Positions 1 through 8,949 of a stretch of DNA of 55,910 bases are shown here, piece by piece; position 1 is the first letter of the stretch; the number at the start of each line of letters is the position of its first letter. This DNA is from an uncultured Bacteroidales bacterium. GTDB lineage: Bacteria; Bacteroidota; Bacteroidia; Bacteroidales; UBA932. The notes below the pieces were generated by a model. That model saw nothing but the letters and a program-made list of their open reading frames with translations. It did no database searches and was not told the origin of the DNA. The stretch covers positions 1 through 55,910 of the forward strand of contig ONLD01000007.1 in NCBI GenBank assembly GCA_900318565.1, written 5' to 3'. The translations under genes were made by a program, and so were the position numbers.

Positions 1-630
1 ATACTTCAATGTACCGATAGGGCCCCAGGCATAGTCCCAAACATCTTTATAAGGGCCGACATAGTAATGCTCTCTTGGCACGCCGGTTGTCTTATCATCA
101 GTTGAATACCACTCCCCGGGGCAAGAAATCACCTCCAAATTGGGCATATACTCTATGCCGGAAAGAGACTGCAGGTTGTATTCATTTGTAGGGTCCATTC
201 TGATCTCCTTTATTGCCTCGGCCTCTTCAATGCTTATTTCTCCATTACCGTCCGAGTCATAGTGCTGAATCAGGTAATCCATAAATGCCGGGTCCTCAAC
301 CGGGATGGGGTCAGTGTCGGCGGTAAGCCGAAACACACCCTGCTCCGACCTCAGTTCAGTGCCGCCGGCAGAATAATAGGCACACCAGGAATAAACCACA
401 CCCTGAACCAGTCCTGTAAGCCTGGCATCAAACGACTTTTCCTCCAGCGTGCACTCTACCCTATGCTCAGCTCCTTCTGCGCTGTAAATGAAGCCGCAGG
501 ACTCCACCCGGGCGTCCGACAGGCAGCAGCGAAGCATGACCGCCTCCCGTCCCTCGTTTTCAGATGTCAGCGACACCACCGACGGCGGAGCAAACTGTCC
601 ACTCTCTCGCGGAAGGCAGGAAAATGCCAT
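1..630 (-). CDS. Partial EF-hand-containing surface lipoprotein (3' end outside window)
   Basis: The minus strand is open from about 712 to the window edge. The first ATG is at 630, but it lies only four codons before a lipobox-like Cys (MAFSC), so the real start is probably a non-ATG codon further upstream; TTG at 666 would give MLSCSALVATVF before MAFSC, a plausible lipoprotein signal. The mature part starts with a domain that may be fibronectin-like (residues about 15-95), followed by an EF-hand-like loop (DSDGNGEIS) and then text resembling the start of leucine-rich repeats (MPNLEVISC). The window cuts the protein off here. It lies downstream of the sulfatase on the same strand, separated by a long hairpin. 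Function unknown; probably an outer-surface protein. Confidence 0.6.
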   Translation of the reverse strand, partial: MAFSCLPRESGQFAPPSVVSLTSENEGREAVMLRCCLSDARVESCGFIYSAEGAEHRVECTLEEKSFDARLTGLVQGVVYSWCAYYSAGGTELRSEQGVFRLTADTDPIPVEDPAFMDYLIQHYDSDGNGEISIEEAEAIKEIRMDPTNEYNLQSLSGIEYMPNLEVISCPGEWYSTDDKTTGVPREHYYVGPYKDVWDYAWGPIGTLKY

Positions 631-666
631 AAAAACGGTGGCGACCAAAGCGCTACAAGACAGCAA

Positions 667-714
667 ATTACGACTTTTGCTTGCACGTAAAACAATGCAA
701 GCAAAAGTCGTAAT
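667..714. repeat. Perfect 19-bp inverted repeat (hairpin) between sulfatase and lipoprotein genes
   Basis: Bases 667-685 are an exact reverse complement of 696-714, with a 10-nt loop at 686-695. On the minus strand it falls 36 nt after the sulfatase stop and directly over the presumed start region of the next lipoprotein gene. No T tract follows on either strand, so it is not a textbook intrinsic terminator. It could be an mRNA 3'-end stabiliser, a processing site or a translation-occluding structure. Confidence 0.75.
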
Positions 715-749
715 GTACTGACGCGCAATATGTTGCCAGCCACCCACGG

Positions 750-2384
750 TTAAATCTCGTCAGGCAGCGGGGCGGTCTTGCCGGTTGAGACGACGACGGG
801 CATAACGCCTCCCCACTCGCGCATCTTGTCCGAGAACACCTTGGCAAGGCGCTCCACGACGTCGGGGTGTTGGGAGGCAACATTATGCTCCTCGCCTAAA
901 TCCTCGCGAAGATTATACAGTTCAAGAGCCTTTTCGCGGGCAGTGTTGCGGGTGTCGGGATAGAGCTTTTCGTTGCCTGCTACAGCACCCTCTTTGATGC
1001 GGTACACCAGTTTCCAGTCACCAACCCGCACGGCGCTCAGAAAGTCGATGTCTTCCAGGTCGTAGGGCTTCCATTTATGGGGATAGTGGAAAATCAGCGG
1101 GCGCTCGGGCGAGGGGCCTTCGCCCTCCCCGGTCACCAGCGGCAGAATGCTCTGGCCGTCAACGTCCTGCTCGGCCTTCCAATCACGTATCCCGGCCATA
1201 TCCAGAATCGTGGGGAACATATCCTCGCAGATCACAGGCACATTGCACTTACCGACCTGAGTCTTGCCGGGATAGCAAATCATCAACGGCACGCGGATGC
1301 CGCCTTCATAGCACGATCCTTTACCCTCGCGGAGAGGCTTGTTCTGGGTGTGCGGGATGCCTCCCTTCTGGGTGTTTTCGGAATTGCCGCCGTTGTCGGT
1401 CATAAAAATGATGATGGTATTGTCGGCTATCCCCTTCTCGTCGAGGAAATCGAGAAGCCTTCCGAGGCTGGCGTCTACGCCCTCGACCAAAGACGCATAG
1501 GCAGCCTGGCCCTCGTCCATACCGGCGTCGCGGTACTTCTGCGCGAAGCGCTCGTCAGGCTGGATGGGAGTATGGGTAGCGTAACTGGCCATATAGAGGT
1601 AGAACGGCTGACCGTGCTTTATAGGATAGTCCAGAGCTTTGAAGGCCTCGCTCGTCAGCGCATCGGTCAGGTGCGTGTCGGTGCCGTAGTACTCAACCAG
1701 ATTCTGCACTGCGAAATCGTTCCAGCGCTCCTTGGTATTGCCGTAGTTCTGCAAGCCGCTGTAGTCACGCGGCATTCCGGCCATCGTGCCGGCGATGTTG
1801 ACGCAGAAACCGTGATTATAGGGGTTTACACCAGGCGTGCCGGCAGATGCCCAGTGAGCCTTGCCGACGTGGACCGTATAATAGCCGGCATCTTTGAGGT
1901 ACTGCACCAATGAGTTGGCGTACTGCGTATAAGGCACGCCGGGCACGGGACTGATACCGTTGAGATTCCAGTCGGGGCGCGAGAGCACGTCCCCCTCGGC
2001 GGCATCGCCGCTGCCCTTGTGGTCCGCCATCCAGAAACCGCCTCCCGTCGCATCGGAAGGAGTGTCACGCACTGCGGAGGTCCAGTTGGTGATGCGCGTG
2101 TGGGCTGCGTTCATACCGGTCATAATGCTGGTGCGTGTGGGCGTGGAGACGGCGCAGGCGTAGGCGTTGCCGAACACGGTGCTGCGTTCGCTCAGGCGCT
2201 GCATATTCGGGGTATTGTACCGCAAATTATAGGGATACACTTCGTCGCCGTACTGTACGCTGCTGTCCACCCAGCCGAAGTCATCGACCAAAAAGAACAC
2301 GATGTTTGGCTGCTGAGCAGCTTTTTGCGAACAAGCCGCCAGCGGAAGAAGCGCCGCGGCACCTGCCAAATGCTTAATTTTCAT
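750..2384 (-). CDS. S-type (serine) sulfatase lipoprotein, S1 family
   Basis: Hydrolyses sulfate esters, probably on host or plant glycans, in the periplasm or at the cell surface. The lipoprotein signal ends in LAAC (Cys18). The alkaline-phosphatase-fold sulfatase domain begins at PNIVFFLVDDFGW (metal-binding DD). The signature STPTR at residues 80-84 puts Ser80 at the site converted to formylglycine, so an anaerobic maturase (anSME), not encoded in this window, is required. TDNGG near residue 330 supplies further metal ligands. At 544 residues the length is typical. The start codon overlaps the stop of the upstream NusG-like gene (ATGA), so the two are probably translationally coupled. The substrate cannot be told from the sequence. 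Confidence 0.93.
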   Translation of the reverse strand: MKIKHLAGAAALLPLAACSQKAAQQPNIVFFLVDDFGWVDSSVQYGDEVYPYNLRYNTPNMQRLSERSTVFGNAYACAVSTPTRTSIMTGMNAAHTRITNWTSAVRDTPSDATGGGFWMADHKGSGDAAEGDVLSRPDWNLNGISPVPGVPYTQYANSLVQYLKDAGYYTVHVGKAHWASAGTPGVNPYNHGFCVNIAGTMAGMPRDYSGLQNYGNTKERWNDFAVQNLVEYYGTDTHLTDALTSEAFKALDYPIKHGQPFYLYMASYATHTPIQPDERFAQKYRDAGMDEGQAAYASLVEGVDASLGRLLDFLDEKGIADNTIIIFMTDNGGNSENTQKGGIPHTQNKPLREGKGSCYEGGIRVPLMICYPGKTQVGKCNVPVICEDMFPTILDMAGIRDWKAEQDVDGQSILPLVTGEGEGPSPERPLIFHYPHKWKPYDLEDIDFLSAVRVGDWKLVYRIKEGAVAGNEKLYPDTRNTAREKALELYNLREDLGEEHNVASQHPDVVERLAKVFSDKMREWGGVMPVVVSTGKTAPLPDEI

Positions 2385-2860
2385 ATCTTTTCTAGTAATT
2401 CAGGCGGAATAAAGGACGTAGCGATCGCCGCCACTCCCGAGATAGTCACCACTAACCTGCGGTCCTTGCGGATTCGCTTGATATAGCCTTCGGCACCCTT
2501 GAAGGGACCGTCAGTAACCCGTACTTTGTCGCCGGTCTGGTAGATAGACGGATCATTGCCAAGGAACTCGAATCCGTCCGTCGCAGCCGAAGTCACAATT
2601 TTGAAGACTTCCATTTCCTTGTCCGGCACCACAATGGGCTTGTAAGCCTTATCTATATAGACAAAGAACCTCCGCAACTCGTTATCACGCTCGAAGTTAC
2701 GAATCTCGGAAATCATCTTTTCCGTGGTGTGGACGAACATATAGGAAGGCAGCACTTTCTGGGCATAATACTCCACGCCGATAGAGTCGAGCCTGTCTTT
2801 GACCTGCTCGCCACGGTTCCAGAATACTCTCAGTGCATACCAATGTGGTTCCTTATCCAT
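2381..2860 (-). CDS. UpxY/NusG-like transcription antiterminator
   Basis: A specialised NusG paralogue of 159 residues. The N-terminal NGN domain starts MDKEPHWYALRVFWNRGEQV, and a KOW domain follows near residues 108-130 (TGDKVRVTDGPFKGAEGYI). This family (UpxY, RfaH-like) rides on RNA polymerase and stops premature termination in one long operon, classically capsule operons. Here it is the first gene and overlaps the sulfatase by ATGA, so it may serve the sulfatase/lipoprotein operon below it. The ATG at 2860 was chosen because the domain begins there and a -7 box ends seven bases upstream; a longer open frame upstream runs antisense through menG and is ignored. Confidence 0.88.
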   Translation of the reverse strand: MDKEPHWYALRVFWNRGEQVKDRLDSIGVEYYAQKVLPSYMFVHTTEKMISEIRNFERDNELRRFFVYIDKAYKPIVVPDKEMEVFKIVTSAATDGFEFLGNDPSIYQTGDKVRVTDGPFKGAEGYIKRIRKDRRLVVTISGVAAIATSFIPPELLEKI

Positions 2861-2867
2861 TGAGCCC

Positions 2868-2875
2868 CAAATATA
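2868..2875 (-). promoter_or_regulatory. -7 box TATATTTG for the nusG-like/sulfatase operon
   Basis: Minus-strand TATATTTG matches the Bacteroidetes -7 consensus TAnnTTTG. Only seven bases separate it from the ATG at 2860, so the transcript should be leaderless or nearly so. Confidence 0.65.
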
Positions 2876-2899
2876 ATGGTTTTTCGCAAGAAATTGTGG

Positions 2900-2907
2900 T
2901 ATCTTTG
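2900..2907 (+). promoter_or_regulatory. -7 box TATCTTTG for menG-menA
   Basis: Plus-strand TATCTTTG matches TAnnTTTG. It lies 16 nt before the menG ATG at 2924, divergent from and close to the nusG-like promoter. Confidence 0.6.
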
Positions 2908-2923
2908 CATAAAATCTCAGCAG

Positions 2924-3634
2924 ATGTACAGTCCTAAAGCAGAAAAGATTGAGGAGATGTTCGATTCGATAGCCGGTGATTACGACCGTCTGAACCACAT
3001 TCTTTCTCTCGACATAGACAAGCGCTGGCGCAGGAAGGCTTTGAAAGTGATTATCACTCCCGACTCCCCCCAAAGGATACTTGACGCAGCCTGCGGCACT
3101 GGCGATCTCAGCATAGCGATGGCGCGCGCCGCCTGCCCCGAAACGCTTATCACTGGAGTCGACCTTTCCGAAGGGATGCTTGGCGTGATGCGTGAAAAAG
3201 TGGCACGGGCGGGGCTGCAAGGGCGGATTGAGATGCAACAGGGAAACTGCGAGAGCCTGCCGTACGCGGACGGCAGCTTCGACCGCGTGACCATTGCATT
3301 CGGCATACGCAATTTCGAGCACAGGGAGGCGGCGCTGCGTGAGTTCCTCCGCGTGCTGCGCCCGGGCGGACGCCTCGTCATCCTGGAACTGTCGGTGCCG
3401 GCGAATCCCGCGGCACGCTGGGCGTACAATCTCTATTTCAAGCGCGTGCTGCCTGCTATCGGAGGCAACATATCGGGCGACAAAGCAGCCTACCGCTACC
3501 TGCCCGCTTCAGTGCTGAAATTCCCCGGCAAGGCGGAATGGATGGAGACGATGCGCAGTTGCGGCTACGGCGCCGTGACCCACAAGGCATTCACTTTCGG
3601 CATCTGCCGTATGTACACCGGGGAGAAGCTATGA
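2924..3634 (+). CDS. menG: Demethylmenaquinone methyltransferase (UbiE/MenG)
   Basis: Methylates demethylmenaquinone with S-adenosylmethionine in the last step of menaquinone synthesis. The protein has 236 residues with the family N-terminus (MFDSIAGDYDRLNHILS), SAM-binding motif I (DAACGTGDLSIAMA), and the UbiE signatures FGIRNFEHR and LRPGGRLVILEL. The C-terminal part (YLPASVLKFPG) is also typical. The start at 2924 (MYSPKAEKIEEMF) fits the family better than an upstream in-frame ATG at 2876, which lies before the promoter. Its stop overlaps the menA start (ATGA), so the two form a menaquinone operon. Confidence 0.95.
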   Translation: MYSPKAEKIEEMFDSIAGDYDRLNHILSLDIDKRWRRKALKVIITPDSPQRILDAACGTGDLSIAMARAACPETLITGVDLSEGMLGVMREKVARAGLQGRIEMQQGNCESLPYADGSFDRVTIAFGIRNFEHREAALREFLRVLRPGGRLVILELSVPANPAARWAYNLYFKRVLPAIGGNISGDKAAYRYLPASVLKFPGKAEWMETMRSCGYGAVTHKAFTFGICRMYTGEKL

Positions 3635-4575
3635 CACTGCAAGCCTGCCTGAAATCGATGCGCCTGCGCACGCTGCCCTTGTCGCTGTCCGGCACCGTCG
3701 TGGGCATTTCCAGCCTCGGGGCCAGCGGTTGCGTGCACCCGGTGCCCACAGTGATCCTGCTGATTCTGACCACCGCGCTGCTCCAGGTGCTTTCGAACCT
3801 CTCCAACGAGCTCGGAGACACGCTGCACGGCACCGACACAGCTGCCCGCCAGGGGATACACTACTCGCTGCAGGACGGCGATATGAGCATCCCGGAGATG
3901 AAACGGCTCATCGCGGGGACCGTCGCAGCCTGCTGCTTGAGCGGGCTGGGAATGATTCTATGCTCCTTCGGCACGCTGCTTTCCGTGGAGCCAGCCGCCC
4001 TGCTGCTTCTCGGCGCCGCGGCAATCTGGGCGGCGATGCATTACACACTGGGGCGCAACCCATACGGCTACCGGGGCCTCGGAGACCTGTTCGTGTTCAT
4101 CTTTTTCGGACTCGTGTCCACCTGCGGAGCGTGCTATGTCTGCTCACACCAGGCAGGTCTCGCCGCAGTGCTGGCGAATTCGTTGCTGCCCGCCTGCGCC
4201 ATCGGGTGCTTCAGCATAGGAGTGCTGAATGTCAATAACATACGCGATGCAGCTACCGACGCAGAGAACCGCGTCACAGTCGCGATACGCCTCGGCGAGA
4301 AGGGGGCGCGCATCTATCAGAGCCTGCTGCTTGCTCTCGGATGGACGCTGCTGTGGGCCCACAACGCAGGAGCCTCGGCGGCGCTTTTCGGAGCGGAAGT
4401 CTCGGCACCGGGAAGGCCCTGGCGCTATATTATCGTGCTCACCCTGCCGCTGTTTTTCCTCCACCTTCGCGGCATCTGGACCCGGGAAGGCCGCGCACTG
4501 GACCCGATGCTGCCGCTGCTGGTGATGAGCACTTTCGCCCTTTCGATTCTGTGGGGAGTCGGGAGCATATTATAG
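3631..4575 (+). CDS. menA: 1,4-dihydroxy-2-naphthoate polyprenyltransferase (MenA)
   Basis: Integral membrane UbiA-family prenyltransferase of 314 residues that attaches the isoprenoid tail to dihydroxynaphthoate, giving the demethylmenaquinone used by MenG. It has about eight to nine hydrophobic segments and starts MRLRTLPLSLSGTVVG. The first Asp-rich substrate motif reads SNLSNELGDTLHGTD, and a second Asp-containing motif (NIRDAATDAENRVTVA) lies near residue 205. It overlaps menG by four bases. Menaquinone in this organism would feed anaerobic fumarate respiration, which fits the fumarase gene in the same window. Confidence 0.93.
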   Translation: MTLQACLKSMRLRTLPLSLSGTVVGISSLGASGCVHPVPTVILLILTTALLQVLSNLSNELGDTLHGTDTAARQGIHYSLQDGDMSIPEMKRLIAGTVAACCLSGLGMILCSFGTLLSVEPAALLLLGAAAIWAAMHYTLGRNPYGYRGLGDLFVFIFFGLVSTCGACYVCSHQAGLAAVLANSLLPACAIGCFSIGVLNVNNIRDAATDAENRVTVAIRLGEKGARIYQSLLLALGWTLLWAHNAGASAALFGAEVSAPGRPWRYIIVLTLPLFFLHLRGIWTREGRALDPMLPLLVMSTFALSILWGVGSIL

Positions 4576-4583
4576 TTTTTTCG

Positions 4584-4591
4584 TATATTTG
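4584..4591 (+). promoter_or_regulatory. -7 box TATATTTG for tRNA-Leu
   Basis: TATATTTG lies 10 nt before the 5' end of tRNA-Leu, the same spacing as in front of tRNA-Pro in this window. Confidence 0.65.
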
Positions 4592-4601
4592 CACCCTGTC
4601 T

Positions 4602-4684
4602 GCGGGCGTGTTGAAATGGTAGACAAGCAAGACTTAGGATCTTGTGCCCTGTGCGTGTGGGTTCGAGTCCCACCGCCCGCACCA
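4602..4684 (+). tRNA. tRNA-Leu (anticodon UAG), CCA encoded
   Basis: Class II tRNA. The acceptor stem GCGGGCG pairs with CGCCCGC, the anticodon stem CAAGA/TCTTG holds the loop CTTAGGA (anticodon UAG, codon CUA), a variable arm is present, and the T arm is GTGGG/CCCAC with loop TTCGAGT. Discriminator A and a genomically encoded CCA follow at 4681-4684. It lies between menA and sstT. Confidence 0.95.
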
Positions 4685-4715
4685 AGCAAGGATTCCGGAT
4701 TCCGCAAATATTCTT

Positions 4716-4723
4716 TATATTTG
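4716..4723 (+). promoter_or_regulatory. -7 box TATATTTG for sstT
   Basis: TATATTTG matches the Bacteroidetes -7 consensus. Eight bases separate it from the sstT ATG at 4732, so the transcript is probably leaderless. Confidence 0.6.
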
Positions 4724-4731
4724 TGGATGTT

Positions 4732-5943
4732 ATGGCTAAAAAGTTCTCTCTTGTCAAGAAATATACGGAGGTGAGCCTTGTGCTCCGCATCCTCGTAGGT
4801 CTCGTAATTGGTCTCGCGCTGGGGCTTCTCGCCCCGAAATGGACCGGAATAGGAATACTCGGAGATGTATTCGTGGGTGCCCTCAAGGCCATCGCGCCGG
4901 TGCTGGTGGCCGTGCTGGTGATGGCTTCGATTGCCAAGGCGCAGGGCGGGCACGGCAAGCGCTTCCGCACCGTAATCATCCTATACCTCCTCGCCACGCT
5001 GGTAGCAGCCACCGTGGCTGTGGCGGGCAGTCTCCTCTTCCCCATCACCCTCAACCTCACCGACGCCGCTGCCGGTTCCGCTCCGGGCGGCCTTGCCGAC
5101 GTGTTCAAGAACTTGCTGACCAATATGGTAAGCAACCCCATACAGTCTATAGCTACGGCCAACTACATCGGAATCCTCTTCTGGTCCGCCATCCTCGGAA
5201 TAGCCCTGAAAGCCACGGGCAGCCAGGCGGCGATTAAAGTAGTTTCCGAGTTCTCCGACGTGGTCACGCTCGCCGTCAAGTGGGTCATCGAGTTCGCTCC
5301 ATTCGGCATCCTGGGCCTCGTATTCAGAGCCGTCTCGGAAAGCGGGCTGGAGATTTTCACGGTGTACGGACAGCTTATCCTGCTGCTGGTGAGCTGTATG
5401 CTCATCAGCGTGCTGGTCTTCAACCCTTTGATTTCATTCATCACCACCGGCAGGAATCCCTATCCCCTGCTGTTCCAGTGCCTGCGGGAAAGCGGAATCA
5501 ACGCCTTTTTCACCCGCTCCTCCGCCGCCAACATCCCTATAAATATGGCGTTGTGCAAGAAGCTCGGGCTGGATGAGGATTTCTATTCTGTCAGCATTCC
5601 GCTGGGGGCCACGATAAATATGAACGGAGCGGCGGTCACCATTACCGTGATGACGCTTGCCGTGGCCAATACTTTGGGCATAGAGGTCAGCTTCGCGTCA
5701 GCGCTGTTTCTCAGCGTGATAGCGACGCTCGGCGCCTGCGGAGCGTCAGGAGTGGCCGGAGGCTCGCTGCTGCTGATTCCTATGGCCTGCTCCTTCTTCG
5801 GAATCTCCAACGACGTGGCTATGCAGGCCGTCGCCATCGGCTTCATCATCGGAGTCATCCAGGATTCGATGGAGACCGCCGTAAACTCAAGCGGTGACGT
5901 GTTCTTCACCGCCACCGCCGAGTATCGTTCAAATCAAAAATAG
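4732..5943 (+). CDS. sstT: Serine/threonine:Na+ symporter SstT
   Basis: Sodium-driven uptake of serine and threonine across the inner membrane (sodium:dicarboxylate symporter family). The 403-residue protein has about eight transmembrane segments plus re-entrant loops. It shows the SstT substrate/Na+ signatures SSAANIPINMALCKKLG and SIPLGATINMNGAAVTITV. The ATG at 4732 (MAKKFSLVKKY) is preferred over an upstream in-frame start inside tRNA-Leu. Serine import may relate to serB, which faces it convergently across a hairpin-rich spacer. Confidence 0.93.
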   Translation: MAKKFSLVKKYTEVSLVLRILVGLVIGLALGLLAPKWTGIGILGDVFVGALKAIAPVLVAVLVMASIAKAQGGHGKRFRTVIILYLLATLVAATVAVAGSLLFPITLNLTDAAAGSAPGGLADVFKNLLTNMVSNPIQSIATANYIGILFWSAILGIALKATGSQAAIKVVSEFSDVVTLAVKWVIEFAPFGILGLVFRAVSESGLEIFTVYGQLILLLVSCMLISVLVFNPLISFITTGRNPYPLLFQCLRESGINAFFTRSSAANIPINMALCKKLGLDEDFYSVSIPLGATINMNGAAVTITVMTLAVANTLGIEVSFASALFLSVIATLGACGASGVAGGSLLLIPMACSFFGISNDVAMQAVAIGFIIGVIQDSMETAVNSSGDVFFTATAEYRSNQK

Positions 5944-5982
5944 AGCAGCACGCCTCTAAGCACTTCGGAGCGAAGCGACCTG

Positions 5983-6067
5983 GGGGAGTCTGAGGGGATC
6001 GCCCCTCAGTCCCCTGGGGGTGCAGGGGGATAGTAGTCGAAGATTCGTAACTGCGAATGCAGTTACG
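5983..6067. repeat. Two hairpins in the sstT/serB convergent spacer
   Basis: CTGAGGGG (5990-5997) pairs with 6002-6009 around a 4-nt loop; after a 2-nt bulge the stem continues with G-rich 5982-5987 against C-rich 6010-6015. A second perfect 9-bp stem, CGTAACTGC (6046-6054) with 6059-6067, overlaps the serB stop codon. The spacer 5944-6062 lies between convergent genes, so these may act as two-way terminators. The first also resembles in style the palindromic elements at 18892 and 35290. Confidence 0.55.
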
Positions 6068-7271
6068 GATCTATCTGGGAATCTTTTAAGCCAAGGAAGT
6101 ATAGGATTCCATCCAGGCCTATCGTAGAAAGGTTCTGGTCGGCCGTGGCCTTGACCTTGGGCTTGGCGTGGTAGGCGATGCCCAGGCCGGCGAGTCCCAG
6201 CATAGGGAGGTCATTGGCCCCGTCGCCCACAGCCACCGCCTGCTCGAGGTGGATGCCCTCGACCTGGCAGAGAAGCCGCAGCAGCTCGGCCTTCCTCGCC
6301 CCGTCCACGACCTCTCCGAGATAGCGCCCGGTAAGCTTGCCGTCCTCTATTTCAAGGTCGTTGGCATAGACATAGTCGAAGCCGAAGCGCATCTGCAGAT
6401 AGCGTCCGAAATAGGTAAATCCGCCTGAAAGGATAGCGGTCTTGTAGCCCACCATCTTGAGAATACGCATCATACGCTCCAGCCCCTCATTGAAAGGCAG
6501 ATTGCGGGCAATATCCTCCATCACCGACTCCTCAAGTCCCTTCAGCAGGGCCACCCTGCGACTGAAGCTCTCCTTGAAATCGATTTCGCCCCGCATAGCG
6601 CTGGCCGTAATCTCCCGCACCTGATCACCGACCCCGGCACGTGCCGCAAGCTCGTCGATACACTCCGTGCCTATGAGCGTGGAGTCCATATCGAAGCATA
6701 TAAGCCTGCGGGAACGGCGGTAAATGTCGTCTTTCTGAAAAGATATGTCAAGCCCCGAGCCGGAACGGGACATCAGTTCCCGCTGGAACGACAGGCGCTC
6801 GTCGGCATTGAGCTGGCCGCGGATGGACAACTCTATACAATACTTGCCGGTAGGTCCTTCCAAAGGCATACGGCCCGTGAGGCGCTTGATGGCATCGATA
6901 TTCAGCCCGTAGCGCGTAATAAGGCCGGACACCTCGGCTATCTCCGAGGCCGTCACTTCCCTGCCGAGCAAGGTCACGATGTAGCGGTTGCGCCCCTGAC
7001 GGGCCACCCAGGCATCGTACTGATCCCTCTCGATGGGGGTGAAGCGGATCTGCACTCCGAGGCGGGATGCCTCGAAGAGCAGGTCCTTCATTATGAAACC
7101 CGACTGCTCCGTAGTCGTGCGGAACAGGATGCCAAGCACCAGCGACTTATGGATATTCGACTGTCCGATGTCCAGCACGAAGGCGTCGTAGCGGGAAAGA
7201 ATTCCCATCAGCGCCGCAGTGAGGCCCGGCTTGTCGTCGCCGTAGATGTTGACCTGGATTATTTCTACCAT
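6063..7271 (-). CDS. serB: Phosphoserine phosphatase SerB with N-terminal ACT domains
   Basis: Last step of serine synthesis: phosphoserine to serine and phosphate. The 402 residues comprise a regulatory ACT-type half (about 1-175) and a HAD phosphatase half. The catalytic motif DMDST (Asp194, Asp196) is followed by ECIDELAARAG; motif II is LSGGFTYF and motif III/IV is VGDGANDLPML. The gene starts directly after the fumarase stop with no gap, so they are probably co-transcribed. Confidence 0.95.
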   Translation of the reverse strand: MVEIIQVNIYGDDKPGLTAALMGILSRYDAFVLDIGQSNIHKSLVLGILFRTTTEQSGFIMKDLLFEASRLGVQIRFTPIERDQYDAWVARQGRNRYIVTLLGREVTASEIAEVSGLITRYGLNIDAIKRLTGRMPLEGPTGKYCIELSIRGQLNADERLSFQRELMSRSGSGLDISFQKDDIYRRSRRLICFDMDSTLIGTECIDELAARAGVGDQVREITASAMRGEIDFKESFSRRVALLKGLEESVMEDIARNLPFNEGLERMMRILKMVGYKTAILSGGFTYFGRYLQMRFGFDYVYANDLEIEDGKLTGRYLGEVVDGARKAELLRLLCQVEGIHLEQAVAVGDGANDLPMLGLAGLGIAYHAKPKVKATADQNLSTIGLDGILYFLGLKDSQIDP

Positions 7272-8918
7272 CTAGAGACCGAGCTTCTTGAAGAAATCGT
7301 TACCCTTGTCGTCCACGAGGATGAAAGCGGGGAAATCTTCGACGCGAATCTTCCAAATCGCCTCCATACCAAGCTCGGGATACTCTACGCACTCGATGCT
7401 GCGGATGCAGTTCTGGGACAGCACTGCCGCCACGCCGCCGATGGTGCCGAGGTAGAAGCCGCCGTGCTTCTTGCAGGCGTCGGTCACGGCCTGGGTACGA
7501 TTGCCCTTGGCAATCATCACCAGAGAGGCGCCGTGCGCCTGGAATTCATCGACGTACGGGTCCATACGGTTGGCCGTGGTGGGGCCCATAGAGCCGCAAG
7601 GGAATCCCTCCGGCGTCTTGGCGGGACCGGCATAGAGAATAGGATGGTCCTTGAAATACTGGGGAAGATCCTCTCCGGAGTCGAGGCGGGCCTTCAATTT
7701 GGCGTGGGCGATATCCCTCGCCACGATAATGGTGCCCTTGAGGTTGACGCGGGTGCTGACAGGATACTTGGAAAGCTCGGCGCGCACGGCATCGATGCCT
7801 TTGTCGAGGTCGATATCGACGCCCTTGGGGCCTTCGCCGGGACGCCTGTACTCTTCAGGAATGAGTTCCGACGGGTTGGCGTCCATTTTTTCAATCCACA
7901 CGCCGTCGGCATTGATTTTAGACTTGATGTTGCGGTCCGCCGAACAGCTCACTCCCATACCGATCGGGCAGCTCGCGCCGTGGCGCGGGAGACGTATCAC
8001 GCGGATGTCGTGTGCAAGATACTTACCGCCGAACTGAGCTCCGAGGCCGATTTTTGCGGATTCTTCAAGGAGCTTGCGCTCAAGGTCTATGTCGCGGAAG
8101 GCGCGGCCGGTCTCGTCGCCTGTGGTCGGCAGGCTGTCGTAGTATTTGATACTGGCGAGCTTGACGGTGAGGAGGTTCTTCTCCGCACTGGTGCCGCCGA
8201 TTACAAAGGCGATGTGGTAGGGAGGGCAGGCCGCAGTGCCGAGGCTCTTCATCTTCTCCACAAGGAAAGGAAGGAGGGTGCCCTCATTCTGTATCGTCGC
8301 CTTGGTCATCGGGTAGAAATAGGTCTTGTTGGCGCTGCCGCCGCCTTTTGCCACCATAACGAAACGGTACTCATCTCCCATTGTGGCCTCGATATCGATC
8401 TGGGCGGGGAGGTTGCACCGGGTGTTGACTTCGTTGTACATATCAAGGGGGGCGTTCTGGCTGTAGCGCAGGTTCTCCTGGGTGTAGGTATTGAACACGC
8501 CGCGGCTCAGGGCCTCTTCATCTTCGAAATCAGTCCAGACCCTCTGGCCTTTCTCTCCGTGGATGATGGCTGTGCCGGTATCCTGGCAGAAAGGCAGGAC
8601 TCCCTTGACGGAGGTCTCCGCATTGCGCAGGAACTGCAGGGCCACATATTTGTCGTTTTCGGAGGCTTCAGGGTCCTTGAGAATGGCCGCAACCTGCTCG
8701 TTGTGGGCGCGGCGGAGCATAAACTGGCAGTCGTGGAAGGACTGCTGGGCCACGAGCGTGAGGGCTTCGGGGCTCACCTCCAGGACAGTCTTGCCTCCGC
8801 AGCCGCAGTGGCCGCCGAACTTGGTGGTTTTCACCAGTTTTTCGGAACCTGGAATCTTGTAATACTCTGTTGTGTCGGGGCCGAGTTGGAACATCGGCGC
8901 GTATTTGAATTCTGCCAT
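7272..8918 (-). CDS. Fumarate hydratase, class I (iron-sulfur)
   Basis: Interconverts fumarate and malate; oxygen-sensitive 4Fe-4S enzyme of the FumA/FumB type, 548 residues. N-terminal catalytic domain: [30 protein letters not shown] and [17 protein letters not shown] carry the likely cluster cysteines. The C-terminal domain has the swivelling part ([24 protein letters not shown]). In an anaerobe with menaquinone it would supply fumarate for respiration and succinate/propionate formation. A full promoter with both boxes lies upstream. serB follows immediately. Confidence 0.95.
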   Translation of the reverse strand: MAEFKYAPMFQLGPDTTEYYKIPGSEKLVKTTKFGGHCGCGGKTVLEVSPEALTLVAQQSFHDCQFMLRRAHNEQVAAILKDPEASENDKYVALQFLRNAETSVKGVLPFCQDTGTAIIHGEKGQRVWTDFEDEEALSRGVFNTYTQENLRYSQNAPLDMYNEVNTRCNLPAQIDIEATMGDEYRFVMVAKGGGSANKTYFYPMTKATIQNEGTLLPFLVEKMKSLGTAACPPYHIAFVIGGTSAEKNLLTVKLASIKYYDSLPTTGDETGRAFRDIDLERKLLEESAKIGLGAQFGGKYLAHDIRVIRLPRHGASCPIGMGVSCSADRNIKSKINADGVWIEKMDANPSELIPEEYRRPGEGPKGVDIDLDKGIDAVRAELSKYPVSTRVNLKGTIIVARDIAHAKLKARLDSGEDLPQYFKDHPILYAGPAKTPEGFPCGSMGPTTANRMDPYVDEFQAHGASLVMIAKGNRTQAVTDACKKHGGFYLGTIGGVAAVLSQNCIRSIECVEYPELGMEAIWKIRVEDFPAFILVDDKGNDFFKKLGL

Positions 8919-8949
8919 TTTTTGATGTATTTCTGTTTTCTATGACTTA

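Noticed and set aside
262-721. Plus-strand frames at the left edge (142 and 77 codons)
   Set aside because: The minus strand gives a lipoprotein-like protein with an EF-hand-like loop; the plus frames show nothing.
2381-3322. Extended 313-codon form of the NusG-like protein
   Set aside because: The extra N-terminal part runs antisense through menG; the ATG at 2860 has a promoter box and matches the NGN domain start.
7149-8945. 598-codon plus-strand frame across fumarase and serB
   Set aside because: Antisense shadow of two well-identified genes; no family resemblance.
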